A stretch of DNA of 40,014 nucleotides, from NCBI GenBank assembly GCA_001803235.1, contig MHBL01000120.1:1-40014 (forward strand). Direction: 5' to 3'. Made by a program: the position numbers and the translations under genes. Source of the DNA: Lentisphaerae bacterium RIFOXYA12_64_32. Lineage in GTDB: Bacteria; Verrucomicrobiota; Lentisphaeria; Oligosphaerales; YB12-FULL-65-16. The notes below the pieces were generated by a model that ran no database searches, was not told the DNA's origin, and saw only the letters and a list, made by a program, of their open reading frames with translations. Below are positions 9,063 to 19,577 of this stretch, piece by piece; positions within the stretch are counted from its first letter, which is position 1, and each line of letters opens with the position of its first letter.

Positions 9063-11261
9063 ATGTCCGACGAAATGATCGATCTGAGCCGTCTGGCGCC
9101 AAGCGACCGGACGCGACTGGTGGCTGCCGAGCCGAACAGCGACGGGACCGCGTCACTGTATGTCCGCGCCGCGGACGGCAGTGTCACGATTGAAACGGCG
9201 CCGTTCCGGCCGTGGCTGCTGGTTTCAGGCGAGGCCCTGGCCGCGGCCGTGCCCGGCAGCGTGGAGCGGCGCAAGCTCGACGGTTCGGGCATCCTCAACG
9301 TGCTGGTGCACTTCCCCGACGAGGCAACGCACGAGGCCGGACTGAAGTACCTCAGGACCGAGACCGGCTGCAGTCCGTCCTCGCCCCAGGCCCCGTACCG
9401 GGCCGTCAGCGACGTCACGCAGCAGTTCCTGTCGCTCCTGCCGGCGCGGCTCTTCCGCGACATGTCGTTCGCCGAACTGCGTCGCATGCAGGTCGACATC
9501 GAAACGGTCACGACGCCCGGCTACGATTTCTGCAATGCCGAGCGCGACGACGACCGCATCATCCTCATCGCCATGCGCGACAGCACCGGCTGGGAACGGT
9601 GTCTCGGCGGTCCAGACGTGCCGGAGGCCGCGATGCTGCAAGAGTTCGTCGCACGGGTCCGCGAGCGCGATCCGGACGTGATCGAGGGGCACAACATCTT
9701 CAACTTCGACCTGCCCTACATCGGAACGCGCTGCAAGCGACACAAAGTCAGACTCAAGCTCGGCCGCGACGGCAGCGTCATCACCTCGCGCTCATCGCGT
9801 TTCACGGCCGGCGAGCACACCTCGACATACCAGCGCTACGACATCTACGGCCGCCACATCATCGACACCATGCACCTGGTGCAGCTCTACGACGTCAGTC
9901 ACCGCGACCTGGACAGCTACGGGCTGAAGTCAGTGGCCAAGTACTTCGGCGTGGCGGCGAAGAAACGCACCTACATCGACCCGTCAAAGATCGGCGAGCT
10001 GATCAAGACCCAGCCCGACCTGGTGCGCGACTACGCCATGGACGACGTGCGCGAGACCGACGCCGTCAGCCGACTGCTGTCGCCGAGCTACTTCTACCAG
10101 GCGCAGCTCGTGCCGTTCTCGTACCAGAACTGCGTCACGCGCGGCAATGCGGCGCGCATCGACGCCATGCTGGTGGCCGCCTACCTGCGCGCCGGTGCCA
10201 GCATTCCCAGTCCGCAGGCCTCGCGCAACTTCCGCGGCGGCCTGACCGACTCACTGCAGAGCGGCATTTTCCAGAATGTGTGGCATGTCGACGTGCAGTC
10301 GCTGTACCCCTCGATCATTATTGCCGGGCAGATGTCGCCGCGCGTCGACACGCTCGGTATCTTCTGCACACTCCTGACCGAACTGCGCCGGTTCCGGCTC
10401 CTGGCCAAGCAGTCGGCCCGCAATGCCGTCGCGGAGCAGCGCGAGAACTTCGAGGCGCTGCAGAGTTCGTTCAAGGTACTGATCAATTCGTTCTACGGCT
10501 ACACCGGGTTCTCGCAGGGCACGTTCAACGACTACGACATGGCCGAGACCATCACGGCGCGCGGCCGCGAGATCCTGCAGAGCATGGTCGACTTCCTGAA
10601 ACGCGAAAACGCCACCGTCATCGAGATCGACACGGACGGCATCTACTTCGTGCCGCCGCCTGGCGTTGCGGACCCCGCAGCGCTGCTGCAGAAAATCCAG
10701 GCCACGCTCCCGGCCGGCATTGATGTCGACCTGGACTCGACCTACGCGACCATGTTCGGGTACAAGAGCAAGAACTACGCGTTGCTCGACCACGACGGCA
10801 AGGTCCGCATCACCGGCGCGGCACTGAAGTCGCGCGGGCTCGAACCGTTCCAGCGCCGGTTCATCCGTGAGGCCGTAGAACTGCTCCTCACCGGGCACAA
10901 GACCGAACTGACCGGACTGAACGAGAAGTACGCCGACGCCATCCGCAACCACGCGCTCCCAATCACGGATTTCGCACAGCGTGAAACGCTGTCGCAGTCG
11001 CCGCGCGTCTACCAGCAGAAGCTCGAGTCCGGCGAAGGCAAACGCAGCGCCGCCTACGACCTGGCGCTGAAGGCCACGGCGCGCGAGTACCGACAAGGCG
11101 ACCAGGTCGCGTTCTACGTCACGGGCGAGAAGAAGAGCGTCAAGGTCAGCGACGCCGCCAAGCTCCTGGCCGACGCCAAGCCGGATGTGCGGGACGAGAA
11201 CGTCCCGTACTACCTGAACAAGCTGGAGAGCCTGTACAAGAAGTTTGCCGAGTTCGCGTGA
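9063..11261 (+). CDS. polB: Family B DNA polymerase (Pol II-like)
   Basis: A 732-residue DNA-dependent DNA polymerase with 3'-5' proofreading. Exonuclease motifs: Exo I VDIET (Asp-145, Glu-147), Exo II GHNIFNFDLPYI, Exo III YAMDDVRETD. Polymerase motifs: A, DVQSLYPSI with Asp-410; B, KVLINSFYG with Lys-471; C, IDTDG with Asp-523 and Asp-525. All catalytic residues are kept. Bacterial family B enzymes usually act in translesion synthesis and replication restart. At 732 residues it is somewhat shorter than E. coli Pol II (783), and only 60 residues separate motif A from motif B. The ATG at 9063 is preceded by GGAG at about 9051. The next gene, an FmdB-like zinc ribbon, starts 144 bases on and may be cotranscribed. 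Confidence 0.93.
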   Translation: MSDEMIDLSRLAPSDRTRLVAAEPNSDGTASLYVRAADGSVTIETAPFRPWLLVSGEALAAAVPGSVERRKLDGSGILNVLVHFPDEATHEAGLKYLRTETGCSPSSPQAPYRAVSDVTQQFLSLLPARLFRDMSFAELRRMQVDIETVTTPGYDFCNAERDDDRIILIAMRDSTGWERCLGGPDVPEAAMLQEFVARVRERDPDVIEGHNIFNFDLPYIGTRCKRHKVRLKLGRDGSVITSRSSRFTAGEHTSTYQRYDIYGRHIIDTMHLVQLYDVSHRDLDSYGLKSVAKYFGVAAKKRTYIDPSKIGELIKTQPDLVRDYAMDDVRETDAVSRLLSPSYFYQAQLVPFSYQNCVTRGNAARIDAMLVAAYLRAGASIPSPQASRNFRGGLTDSLQSGIFQNVWHVDVQSLYPSIIIAGQMSPRVDTLGIFCTLLTELRRFRLLAKQSARNAVAEQRENFEALQSSFKVLINSFYGYTGFSQGTFNDYDMAETITARGREILQSMVDFLKRENATVIEIDTDGIYFVPPPGVADPAALLQKIQATLPAGIDVDLDSTYATMFGYKSKNYALLDHDGKVRITGAALKSRGLEPFQRRFIREAVELLLTGHKTELTGLNEKYADAIRNHALPITDFAQRETLSQSPRVYQQKLESGEGKRSAAYDLALKATAREYRQGDQVAFYVTGEKKSVKVSDAAKLLADAKPDVRDENVPYYLNKLESLYKKFAEFA

Positions 11262-11405
11262 AGCGACGAGCCGACCGCAGCCCAATGCTTCGGAGCGGCT
11301 CAGACGCATCAGACACATCGGACGCGTCAGACCGGTCAAACAGCGGTCCGCCCCGCCGCAACCTGAACCCTGAACACTCTGAGATGCCCCGGAGCCCGAC
11401 GAACC

Positions 11406-11912
11406 ATGCCCATCTACGAATACCTCTGCCCGGCCTGCAACCGGGTCTACAGCTTTCTCGCCAAGAGCGCGGATGAGAAGAAGAAACCGACCTGCCCCAA
11501 GTGCAAGTCGAAGAACCTGAAGAAGATGCTCTCCCGCTTCTCACTCGGCGGCACAACCCGCAAGAGCGCCACAGACGCGCCCGGGGCCGGCGCGAAAGGC
11601 GACTCGCCGGACGGCGCTCCGGACAAGTCGCTGGATCCGCGTGCCGAGCGCGAAATGATGCGGCTCATGGAATCCGCGGAAGGCATGGATGAGAACGACC
11701 CGAAACAGATGGGCCGACTCATGCGCCGCATGAGCGAGATCTCCGGCGAGAAACTCGACGGCGAGATGGGTGACGTCGTCCGCCGCCTCGAAGCCGGTGA
11801 AGACCCCGAGAAGATCGAGGCCGAAATGGGCGACGTGCTCGGCGAGCAGGCCGACGCCGAGGGCAAAGGCTGGAGCGCCCCCTCGCACGACGACGGACTG
11901 TACCCCATGTAA
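11406..11912 (+). CDS. FmdB-family zinc ribbon protein
   Basis: A 168-residue protein starting MPIYEYLCPACNRVYSFL, with a second CPKC at residues 32-35. The two Cys pairs form the small zinc ribbon of the FmdB/CxxC_CXXC_SSSS family. The family's role is unclear; it was named from a gene next to formamidase, and a regulatory or metal-binding function is only a proposal. Here the zinc ribbon (about residues 1-45) is followed by a long charged tail rich in Glu, Asp, Met and Arg (MRRMSEISGEKLDGEMGD), probably helical, and an acidic end. There is no strong ribosome binding site; GGAG at about 11391-11394 is the nearest. It faces the convergent prepilin-like gene. Confidence 0.85.
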   Translation: MPIYEYLCPACNRVYSFLAKSADEKKKPTCPKCKSKNLKKMLSRFSLGGTTRKSATDAPGAGAKGDSPDGAPDKSLDPRAEREMMRLMESAEGMDENDPKQMGRLMRRMSEISGEKLDGEMGDVVRRLEAGEDPEKIEAEMGDVLGEQADAEGKGWSAPSHDDGLYPM

Positions 11913-11997
11913 GGAATCCGATCGCCGGCCAGGCTGGTAGTCCCGCGTTCACGCGGTCCGGGTAAGGCACGACCAAGACAAGAGGCGTTGCCCCGCC

Positions 11998-12696
11998 TCA
12001 GTAGTACCGGAACTCCTGCGCGCCGCCGAGACGGGAGGAAAACTCGCCGCGCGTGAGTTTTTCGACATGCCCGTCGAGGAAGAACGCATTGGCCATGCGC
12101 TGATGCTTCAGCCAGACGGCCTTGCCGCCAACCCACGGCCCGAAAATGGTGCACATGTAGTACTTGCCGTTGTTCTCATAGTCCGGCCATGTGTCCATCG
12201 TGTCGGCGCCCAGGATCCGTTCGGACGTATCCGAGACCCGGTTGGTATAGATGAACTCGTAGACGATGCCGTCCTCGAGCAGTTGCTTTCCCGATGAGGC
12301 CCAACTCGAGACACCGTCTCGGTACAGCCGGTAGTTCAATCCGTAATGACCAATGGCGCGGATGCTGCTCTCTGTGCCTGGGTTCGTGACCGACGGGCAG
12401 ACCGCGATCGAGAGCGTCTCGATGTACTTGCCGTCGCTGGCGTAGGTCAGCCAACCCCACCACGGCGACCAGGTCGCCGTGTCCAGATGTCGCACCACGG
12501 GCAGCAGTTGGTCGTAGTCGTCCGAGTACTGCGTCAGGATCTGCACGCATTGCTTCTGGTTCGCCACGCACAGCGCCGCCTTGCCCTTGTCCTTGGCCGC
12601 CTGCAATGCCGGCAGCAGCAGTGACGCCAGAATCGCGATAATCGCAATGACGACCAGCAACTCGATCAGCGTAAACGGTCTTCTGAGTCGACGCAT
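11998..12696 (-). CDS. Type IV prepilin-like protein lacking Gly at the cleavage site
   Basis: A 232-residue protein beginning [19 protein letters not shown] followed by IAILASLLLPALQAAKDK. The hydrophobic helix and Glu+5 are those of a type IV prepilin, but the residue before Phe is Pro rather than the Gly required by canonical prepilin peptidases. Many Lentisphaerota members of this family lack that Gly, so processing may be altered or absent. The C-terminal part has FLDGHVEKL, the usual DGH motif. The start at 12696 is supported by GGAGGGA on the minus strand at about 12704-12710. A promoter candidate with a perfect TATAAT lies 62 bases upstream of the start. Confidence 0.88.
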   Translation of the reverse strand: MRRLRRPFTLIELLVVIAIIAILASLLLPALQAAKDKGKAALCVANQKQCVQILTQYSDDYDQLLPVVRHLDTATWSPWWGWLTYASDGKYIETLSIAVCPSVTNPGTESSIRAIGHYGLNYRLYRDGVSSWASSGKQLLEDGIVYEFIYTNRVSDTSERILGADTMDTWPDYENNGKYYMCTIFGPWVGGKAVWLKHQRMANAFFLDGHVEKLTRGEFSSRLGGAQEFRYY

Positions 12697-12757
12697 GATT
12701 TCCCTCCTGGGCTGTCGACGAGCAAGCCGCTTTCAAGGCCTGCCGCGGTTTAGACAA

Positions 12758-12784
12758 ATTATACCGGTAACCGGACTGACGCAA
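12758..12784 (-). promoter_or_regulatory. Candidate promoter of the second prepilin-like gene
   Basis: On the minus strand TTGCGT (12784-12779), a 15-base spacer and a perfect TATAAT (12763-12758). The short spacer and weak -35 lower confidence, but the -10 is notable in such GC-rich DNA. Confidence 0.4.
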
Positions 12785-12893
12785 GCGCTCTGAGGCTGTT
12801 GGCAGGGCTGTTGCCAGGCTCACGGGATGGCGTCTGGCGCCCCGAACAACGCCGCCCCAACAGAACCCCATGCCCGCAAACGCTATCGCCGCG

Positions 12894-13268
12894 TCACTTG
12901 CGGTTCACGACAAAGTCGACGACGACCGGGTAGTGATCGGATCCGAGGTTGGGGCCAACATGCCGGGCGACAACCTGGAGTTGTGGCGAGTGCAGGCAGT
13001 GATCGATCGGGATCCAGAGCCACGGCATGCCCGCCGGCCAGGTCGGCTGGACACCCCTGCCCTGCGCCGAATCGCGCAGGCCCGAGTCACGCAGGAAACG
13101 CCGGAAGTGGCTGCTCCACGGCGAGGCGTTCAGATCGCCCAGGACCAGGACCGGCTCGGGCAACCCCCGTGCGAACCCCGCCAGGGTTGCCGCGCCCGCC
13201 AGCAGGCCGACAACGGATAGCAGCCCCCACGGCTGCACCTTGATTACGAGAAAGTCTTTCGCACGCAT
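12894..13268 (-). CDS. Shortened endonuclease/exonuclease/phosphatase-fold membrane protein
   Basis: A 124-residue product. Residues 1-27 are hydrophobic (FLVIKVQPWGLLSVVGLLAGA), and then the sequence passes directly into the C-terminal half of a DNase I-like (EEP) domain: VLVLGDLNASPWS, IPIDHCL and LGSDHYPVVVDF. These are the GD-N, IDH and SDH metal-binding and catalytic motifs. The N-terminal half of the fold, with the conserved Asn and the Glu-containing strands, is absent, whereas relatives with a membrane leader are about 300-350 residues. It looks like an internal in-frame deletion derivative and is unlikely to be active. The start at 13268 lacks a good ribosome binding site, so a relic is as likely as a gene. 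Confidence 0.6.
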   Translation of the reverse strand: MRAKDFLVIKVQPWGLLSVVGLLAGAATLAGFARGLPEPVLVLGDLNASPWSSHFRRFLRDSGLRDSAQGRGVQPTWPAGMPWLWIPIDHCLHSPQLQVVARHVGPNLGSDHYPVVVDFVVNRK

Positions 13269-13352
13269 GTCGTTGCCCCGCAAAGGGCAAAGACTGCATT
13301 CCCTCTCACCACCACGGCGTCGGCACAGAGCACCGCTAAACCCCGTTCCCAC

Positions 13353-13391
13353 TCTGTCGCAGAGCCCGCGCCCCGCGGGATCTGCGACAGA
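13353..13391. repeat. Long hairpin with 18-bp arms, one mismatch
   Basis: The arms TCTGTCGCAGAGCCCGCG (13353-13370) and its complement with one mismatch (13374-13391) enclose three bases. It sits beside a second, longer hairpin. A transcription terminator or the core of a palindromic repeat family are both possible. Confidence 0.65.
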
Positions 13392-13398
13392 CGGCTTC

Positions 13399-13445
13399 GC
13401 CACGTGAATCGGCCCGGCGTACCCCGCCGGGCCGATTCACGTGGC
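13399..13445. repeat. Perfect 21-bp inverted repeat with a 5-base loop
   Basis: Positions 13399-13419 and 13425-13445 are exact complements; the arm starts GCCACGTGAATCGG. A 21-bp perfect stem is far beyond chance. It lies between two divergently transcribed genes, which argues against a simple terminator and for a palindromic repeat or a protein binding site. Confidence 0.8.
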
Positions 13446-13600
13446 AACACCGAAGGGGGTCCGGGGGAAGTCAACGCCGTCCCCCGGCGGGGGCACGGGG
13501 GCAGCGCCCCCGTCGTTGCTACCCGTGTAACACCCGCACGCCGGCTCGCCGGCGTGAACGGTTCGCCGGTGTCGCGTGGCCTGTTTCGCGACAGCCAGGG
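13446..13600. other. Hairpin-rich intergenic DNA
   Basis: Further short stems follow the long hairpins: ACGGGGGC/GCCCCCGT near 13494-13513 and CACGCCGG/CCGGCGTG near 13538-13557. No gene is seen. Together 13269-13703 is 435 bases without a supported coding region. Confidence 0.5.
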
Positions 13601-13614
13601 CTGGGAAAACCGGG

Positions 13615-13641
13615 TTGACACGGCATGGTATACATTAGCAT
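13615..13641 (+). promoter_or_regulatory. Weak promoter candidate for the DEAD-box gene
   Basis: A consensus TTGACA (13615-13620) is followed 15 bases later by TAGCAT (13636-13641). The -35 is perfect, the -10 and spacing are poor. Confidence 0.3.
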
Positions 13642-13703
13642 CTGTTGCGGGCCGATCCACGGGCCGCGATTCCCCGCCTTTACTGACAGATCAAGGAGAA
13701 ACC

Positions 13704-14855
13704 ATGCGATTTACAGAGTTGGGTTTGATGCCGGTTCTGGAGACGGCACTGGCCCGGGACGACATCACCGAACCGACCCCCATCCAAGTCGAAGCGATCC
13801 CGGTCGTGATGGCGGGAAAGAGCGCCTACATCAGCTCGGAAACGGGCACGGGCAAGACCCTGGCCTACCTGCTGCCGTTGTTCTGCCGCCTGGATCCGGC
13901 GCTTCGCGCCCTGCAGGTCATGATCATCGTGCCGACGCACGAACTGGCCGTGCAGATCGGCCAACAGGCACGCGACCTGGCGCAGCATTCCGGCCTGGCG
14001 ATTCGGGCCCAGGCGCTGATCGGCGGCGTGTCCATGAAGCGGCAACTCGAAAAGCTGAAGGATAAGCCGCAGGTGGTGGTGGGATCGCCGGGGCGGATCG
14101 GGGAACTGATCGGCATGGGCAAGCTCAAGGTCCACACGGTCCAGACGCTGGTCATCGACGAAATGGATCGGTTGCTGTTCGGCGACAGTCTGGACGGCGT
14201 CCGCCAGATCATCCGCGCCATCCCGCGAGAGCGACAGATGATCTTCGTCTCGGCCACTGAACAGAGAGAGAGTTCGCAGGAGGCGGACGCGCTGGCGCCC
14301 GGCCTGGTCAGGGTCCACACAGGCAGCAACCGGGTTGTCAGTACCATCGAGCACCTCTATATCGTCTGCGAGGAACGCGACAAGCCCGACGTGCTGCGGC
14401 GGCTGCTGCACGCGGTGAAACCGGTCCGCACCATCGTTTTCGTGCACCGCAACGAACATGCCGACGCCCTGACCGCCAAGCTGGCGTACCATGGGATCCG
14501 CGTGGCAGACCTTCACAGTGCCTGCGACAAGATGGACCGGAAGAAGGCACTGGATGATTTCCGCGCCGGACGAGCCACGGTTCTGATTGCCTCGGACCTG
14601 GCGGCGCGCGGGCTCGACGTCCGAGACGTCACGCACATCGTGAATCTCGACATCCCGACTCAGAGCCTGGCCTACCTGCACCGAACCGGCCGCACCGGCC
14701 GGGCCGGGAAAGGCGGCTGCGCCGTCTCATTGATGACGGAACAGGAGTGGCGCCTGGTCGGACGTTACGAGCAAGAACTGGGCATCGCGATGACCCAGGC
14801 GCGATTGCGCGAAGGCCAACTCGAGTTGCGGCAGCCGGAACCACCGGCCAAGTGA
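13704..14855 (+). CDS. DEAD-box-family ATP-dependent RNA helicase (DEMD variant)
   Basis: A 383-residue helicase core that unwinds or remodels RNA using ATP. Visible motifs: Q motif PTPIQ (25-29), motif I SETGTGKT (45-52), Ia PTHELA, Ib GSPGRI, motif II DEMD (152-155), motif III SAT (183-185), motif V ARGLD and motif VI HRTGRTGR (326-333). Motif II has Met in place of the Ala of DEAD; the Asp and Glu needed for Mg-ATP are kept. It is short, with no C-terminal RNA-binding extension, like the compact DEAD proteins of the RhlE/CshA type. The ATG at 13704 has a near-perfect AAGGAGA at 13693-13699. It is followed by Tex on the same strand after 180 bases. Confidence 0.93.
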   Translation: MRFTELGLMPVLETALARDDITEPTPIQVEAIPVVMAGKSAYISSETGTGKTLAYLLPLFCRLDPALRALQVMIIVPTHELAVQIGQQARDLAQHSGLAIRAQALIGGVSMKRQLEKLKDKPQVVVGSPGRIGELIGMGKLKVHTVQTLVIDEMDRLLFGDSLDGVRQIIRAIPRERQMIFVSATEQRESSQEADALAPGLVRVHTGSNRVVSTIEHLYIVCEERDKPDVLRRLLHAVKPVRTIVFVHRNEHADALTAKLAYHGIRVADLHSACDKMDRKKALDDFRAGRATVLIASDLAARGLDVRDVTHIVNLDIPTQSLAYLHRTGRTGRAGKGGCAVSLMTEQEWRLVGRYEQELGIAMTQARLREGQLELRQPEPPAK

Positions 14856-15026
14856 ACACCAAGGAACGGTCTTCTCGACAGACACGTTGGAGCCAAAGCA
14901 TGGCGGAGGCAGGGTAATGCGACCAAGGCTCTTCTCCGTGCTTCCGTGCCTCCGTGGTGCAATTTCCGGGCGTTGCATCCCGAGGACCTCAGGTGGCAGA
15001 GTTCAGGTTTCCGAAGGGTAAAGCAC

Positions 15027-15030
15027 GGAG
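15027..15030 (+). promoter_or_regulatory. Ribosome binding site fixing the GTG start of tex
   Basis: GGAG five bases before the GTG at 15036. It supports this non-ATG start over the upstream ATG at 14946. Confidence 0.55.
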
Positions 15031-15035
15031 CGCTT

Positions 15036-17192
<2,157 letters not shown>

Positions 17193-17249
17193 TCGCCGCC
17201 GGCCCCAATGCTACTCAAGGTTGTCAGAGGATGCCCCTTCCGACGTACC

Positions 17250-17269
17250 GCGGGCGGCCCCCCGCCCGC
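17250..17269. terminator. Candidate bidirectional terminator between tex and the uracil-DNA glycosylase gene
   Basis: Stem GCGGGCGG (17250-17257), loop CCCC, stem CCGCCCGC (17262-17269) between two convergent genes. There is no T-run, so intrinsic termination is uncertain. Confidence 0.4.
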
Positions 17270-17400
17270 CTTCTGGGGCTGGGGATGCCGTCCGGAGGCA
17301 GGGCGGCGTACCGCGGGGATCCATTTGGCGGACAGGGATGGCCGCGAACGAGAACCTGAGTGGCATTTCGCCGCCCCCCTTGGTTGCACGTGTCCTGACC

Positions 17401-18021
17401 TCACCGCGTGGCGGCCAGGAACGCGGGGTGCGCGGCAACCCGCTCCATGGCGCGACGCACCAGGGTGACCCCAGGCTCGGTCCGGTGCCAGGGCGAAGCC
17501 CCGGACGGGTGCGGCAACGGCACGACGTCACACTCGACGCCGGCGTAGCTCACGCGGAACGCGTGGCCGATGACGTCCACCAGTTTCCCGATCTCGGGGA
17601 GAAATTGGCGGATGGCCAGCTTCCCAACCGGAATGACGAGCTTCGGCTGCAGGAGCTTGAACTCCGTCTCCATCCAGGCGGAACAGGCGACGATCTCCTC
17701 GTCCGCGGGGACGCGGTCGCCGCCGCCAGGATTTTTGCCCGGGAAACACCGGCAGACCGCGGCCATGTAGATGGTGGAGCGGAACCGCTCTTCATCAATG
17801 CCGCCATGCGTCGCGAACCAGCGAAACAGCGTCTTGCCGGCAGTCCACGCGAACGGGCGGCCCAGGACAGGCTCCTTGTCACCAGGCGCCTGCCCCACCA
17901 GCAATACAGGACTGGACACCGGTCGGCCGGTCACGGGCGGCGGGTGCATGTCCAGGCAGCGCCGGCAGCACCGGAGCCGAGTGACGTGCTTCTCAATCCG
18001 GGTCTGCGTGTCCGACGGCAT
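17401..18021 (-). CDS. Uracil-DNA glycosylase, family 4-like (Fe-S type)
   Basis: A 206-residue enzyme expected to excise uracil from DNA at the start of base excision repair. Motif A is GQAPGDKE (43-50), close to the GEAPG-x2-E of family 4; motif B is HPSG (171-174). Cysteines at 19 and 22 (CRRC) and at 92 and 113 give the C-x2-C plus spaced C-C pattern that binds the 4Fe-4S cluster in family 4. Gln in place of the Glu of GEAPG, and an insertion rich in Gly (PGKNPGGGDRVPADEE), set it slightly apart. The start at 18021 is taken because the longer upstream frame (to 18138) is low-complexity and Arg-rich. It is 160 bases downstream of the FAD oxidoreductase on the same strand. Confidence 0.85.
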   Translation of the reverse strand: MPSDTQTRIEKHVTRLRCCRRCLDMHPPPVTGRPVSSPVLLVGQAPGDKEPVLGRPFAWTAGKTLFRWFATHGGIDEERFRSTIYMAAVCRCFPGKNPGGGDRVPADEEIVACSAWMETEFKLLQPKLVIPVGKLAIRQFLPEIGKLVDVIGHAFRVSYAGVECDVVPLPHPSGASPWHRTEPGVTLVRRAMERVAAHPAFLAATR

Positions 18022-18181
18022 CGTGTTCGTTCCTGGATGGGCAATGTCAGCGGCGCGTCCGACGGCGGCGACGGCCACGTCCGTCACCCGTCGTGCGGCA
18101 ACCGCCCGATACTGTGCCCGCTTTCCCCGCCGGCGCAAGCCCTGTGGTCCCTGCCGTTCAGTGCGTCAACGGCTCCAGGCC

Positions 18182-19447
18182 TCAGCCGGGCCGCACCAGG
18201 CGGACGGCCCGCAGCAGATCAAGGTCGTCGAGCCGTTTCCCGTCCCTGACCGCAGCCGCCGCCACGGCGCCGGCGGCCTCGCCCAGCACCGTCATGGTCC
18301 GCGACAACCGGCACGAGCTGGCCGCGACATGCGAGAAACTCGCCCCCCGGCACGCGACCAGGAGGTTGTCGTACTCGACCGGCATCAGGCAACGAAAGGG
18401 GATGCCGTACCCCCGGTCCAACTCGATGTGCACACCGTTCTTGCCGTGCAGGTCGAGGGGGTGGTCGCTGGTCGCCACCATGTCCGGGTGCTTCTGCCCC
18501 ACCGTCCCGGCAAGGATATCCTGCTCGGTGAGAACGTACCGCCCGATCAGTCGGTAGGTCTCACGCACGCCCAACTCGGGCGCCAGCCCGATCAGGATGC
18601 GGTTCGGCTTGCCACCCGCGATCACCGTCCAACGGTGCACCTCCAGTGCGAGGTGCCGCGCCCGCGCCGTGGCGCGCGCGAACTCCGCAACGTCGTCCGG
18701 ATCGGCGTGAACCATGCCGCACGGGTTGACCAGAATGTCGCCGTTCGGCAGTCGCACCTCAAACCGCGACGGCCGGATCGCCTCCGCGGGGAACGGACCG
18801 CGATCCCACTCCGATGCCGGCGCGTCCGCCGCCTCCCGCACCCGGTAGCACCAGTTCATGGCGTTCAGGGCCGCCGGGGCGGCGGTTTCCGGGGCGTGCG
18901 GCTCCTGGTACCAGGCCTTTGCCTCCGCGCCCTTGGAGTACCGGCACTGCGCCGCACGCGCCACGTGAATGTCCGCGGTCGCATCGATGAAGAACTTGGC
19001 GGTGATTTCCATGGGGCCGGCCGGCCCGAGGACCCGGACCGCACGCAGGCAACGCCCGTCGGTTCGAACCCCAACAAAACAGGTCCCGTACAGCACATGC
19101 CGGACTCCCGCCTCCTGCAGTTCGGCGGCGACCGCCGCGACATAGGCCCACGGCTCAAATGGCAGCGGCGGATTACGTTTGCCGTCCGGGCCGAGCCGCT
19201 TCGAGGCGCAGTCATAGTCGATGTCCGTCGCACCGCCCGGCAGCCCCTGCATCCGGTCCCACAACCTGCGGCACAGCGGCGATGTGCCGCAGGTCGGCTC
19301 CCAGGTGTGAACCCACGCCAGGGTCACCGTGCCGCCCGGCACGTGATTCTTCTCGACTAGGATGACAGAGGCCCCGGCGCGCGCCGCCGCCACAGCGGCG
19401 CCGATCCCGCCGCTGCCCGCCCCGACAATGCAGATATCGCAGTCCAT
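18182..19447 (-). CDS. FAD-dependent oxidoreductase (FAD_oxidored family)
   Basis: A 421-residue flavoprotein. It starts MDCDICIVGAGSGGIGAAVA with the GxGxxG dinucleotide-binding motif and the acidic end of strand 2 (VILVEKN), and contains FFIDATADIHVA, the second strand typical of the PF12831 family, and LVACRGASFSHVAASS with a C-terminal FAD-contacting segment. Members are common in Lentisphaerota and Planctomycetota, often next to sugar-acid or glycan genes; the substrate is unknown. There is no signal peptide. The ATG at 19447 has GAGGGA just upstream. A LacI-type palindrome lies 95 bases upstream (19542-19557), hinting at sugar-responsive control. The gene is full length and separated from the SDR/IclR pair by a mobile element. 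Confidence 0.9.
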   Translation of the reverse strand: MDCDICIVGAGSGGIGAAVAAARAGASVILVEKNHVPGGTVTLAWVHTWEPTCGTSPLCRRLWDRMQGLPGGATDIDYDCASKRLGPDGKRNPPLPFEPWAYVAAVAAELQEAGVRHVLYGTCFVGVRTDGRCLRAVRVLGPAGPMEITAKFFIDATADIHVARAAQCRYSKGAEAKAWYQEPHAPETAAPAALNAMNWCYRVREAADAPASEWDRGPFPAEAIRPSRFEVRLPNGDILVNPCGMVHADPDDVAEFARATARARHLALEVHRWTVIAGGKPNRILIGLAPELGVRETYRLIGRYVLTEQDILAGTVGQKHPDMVATSDHPLDLHGKNGVHIELDRGYGIPFRCLMPVEYDNLLVACRGASFSHVAASSCRLSRTMTVLGEAAGAVAAAAVRDGKRLDDLDLLRAVRLVRPG

Positions 19448-19541
19448 AGGTCCCTCGTCTTCTGTGCGTCAAAGCCTCTTGTCGAGCGCACGCCGTAATT
19501 CGCCCGGTGCAACCCGAGTCGGCATTGAATCGGCCGCACGT

Positions 19542-19557
19542 TGGCAACCGTTTGCCA
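19542..19557. promoter_or_regulatory. Candidate LacI/GalR-family operator
   Basis: A 16-bp inverted repeat TGGCAACCGTTTGCCA: perfect six-base arms with a central CG, as in LacI-family operators. It is about 95 bases upstream of the FAD oxidoreductase start. No LacI-family regulator gene is in the window. Confidence 0.4.
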
Positions 19558-19577
19558 CCGGTCAACGCGAGGTCCCA

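Noticed and set aside
12801..12816. CAGGGCTGTT near the second prepilin-like gene as a fifth MITE end
   Set aside because: Only the first ten bases match; the next bases (GCCAGG) diverge and there is no partner end or target duplication.
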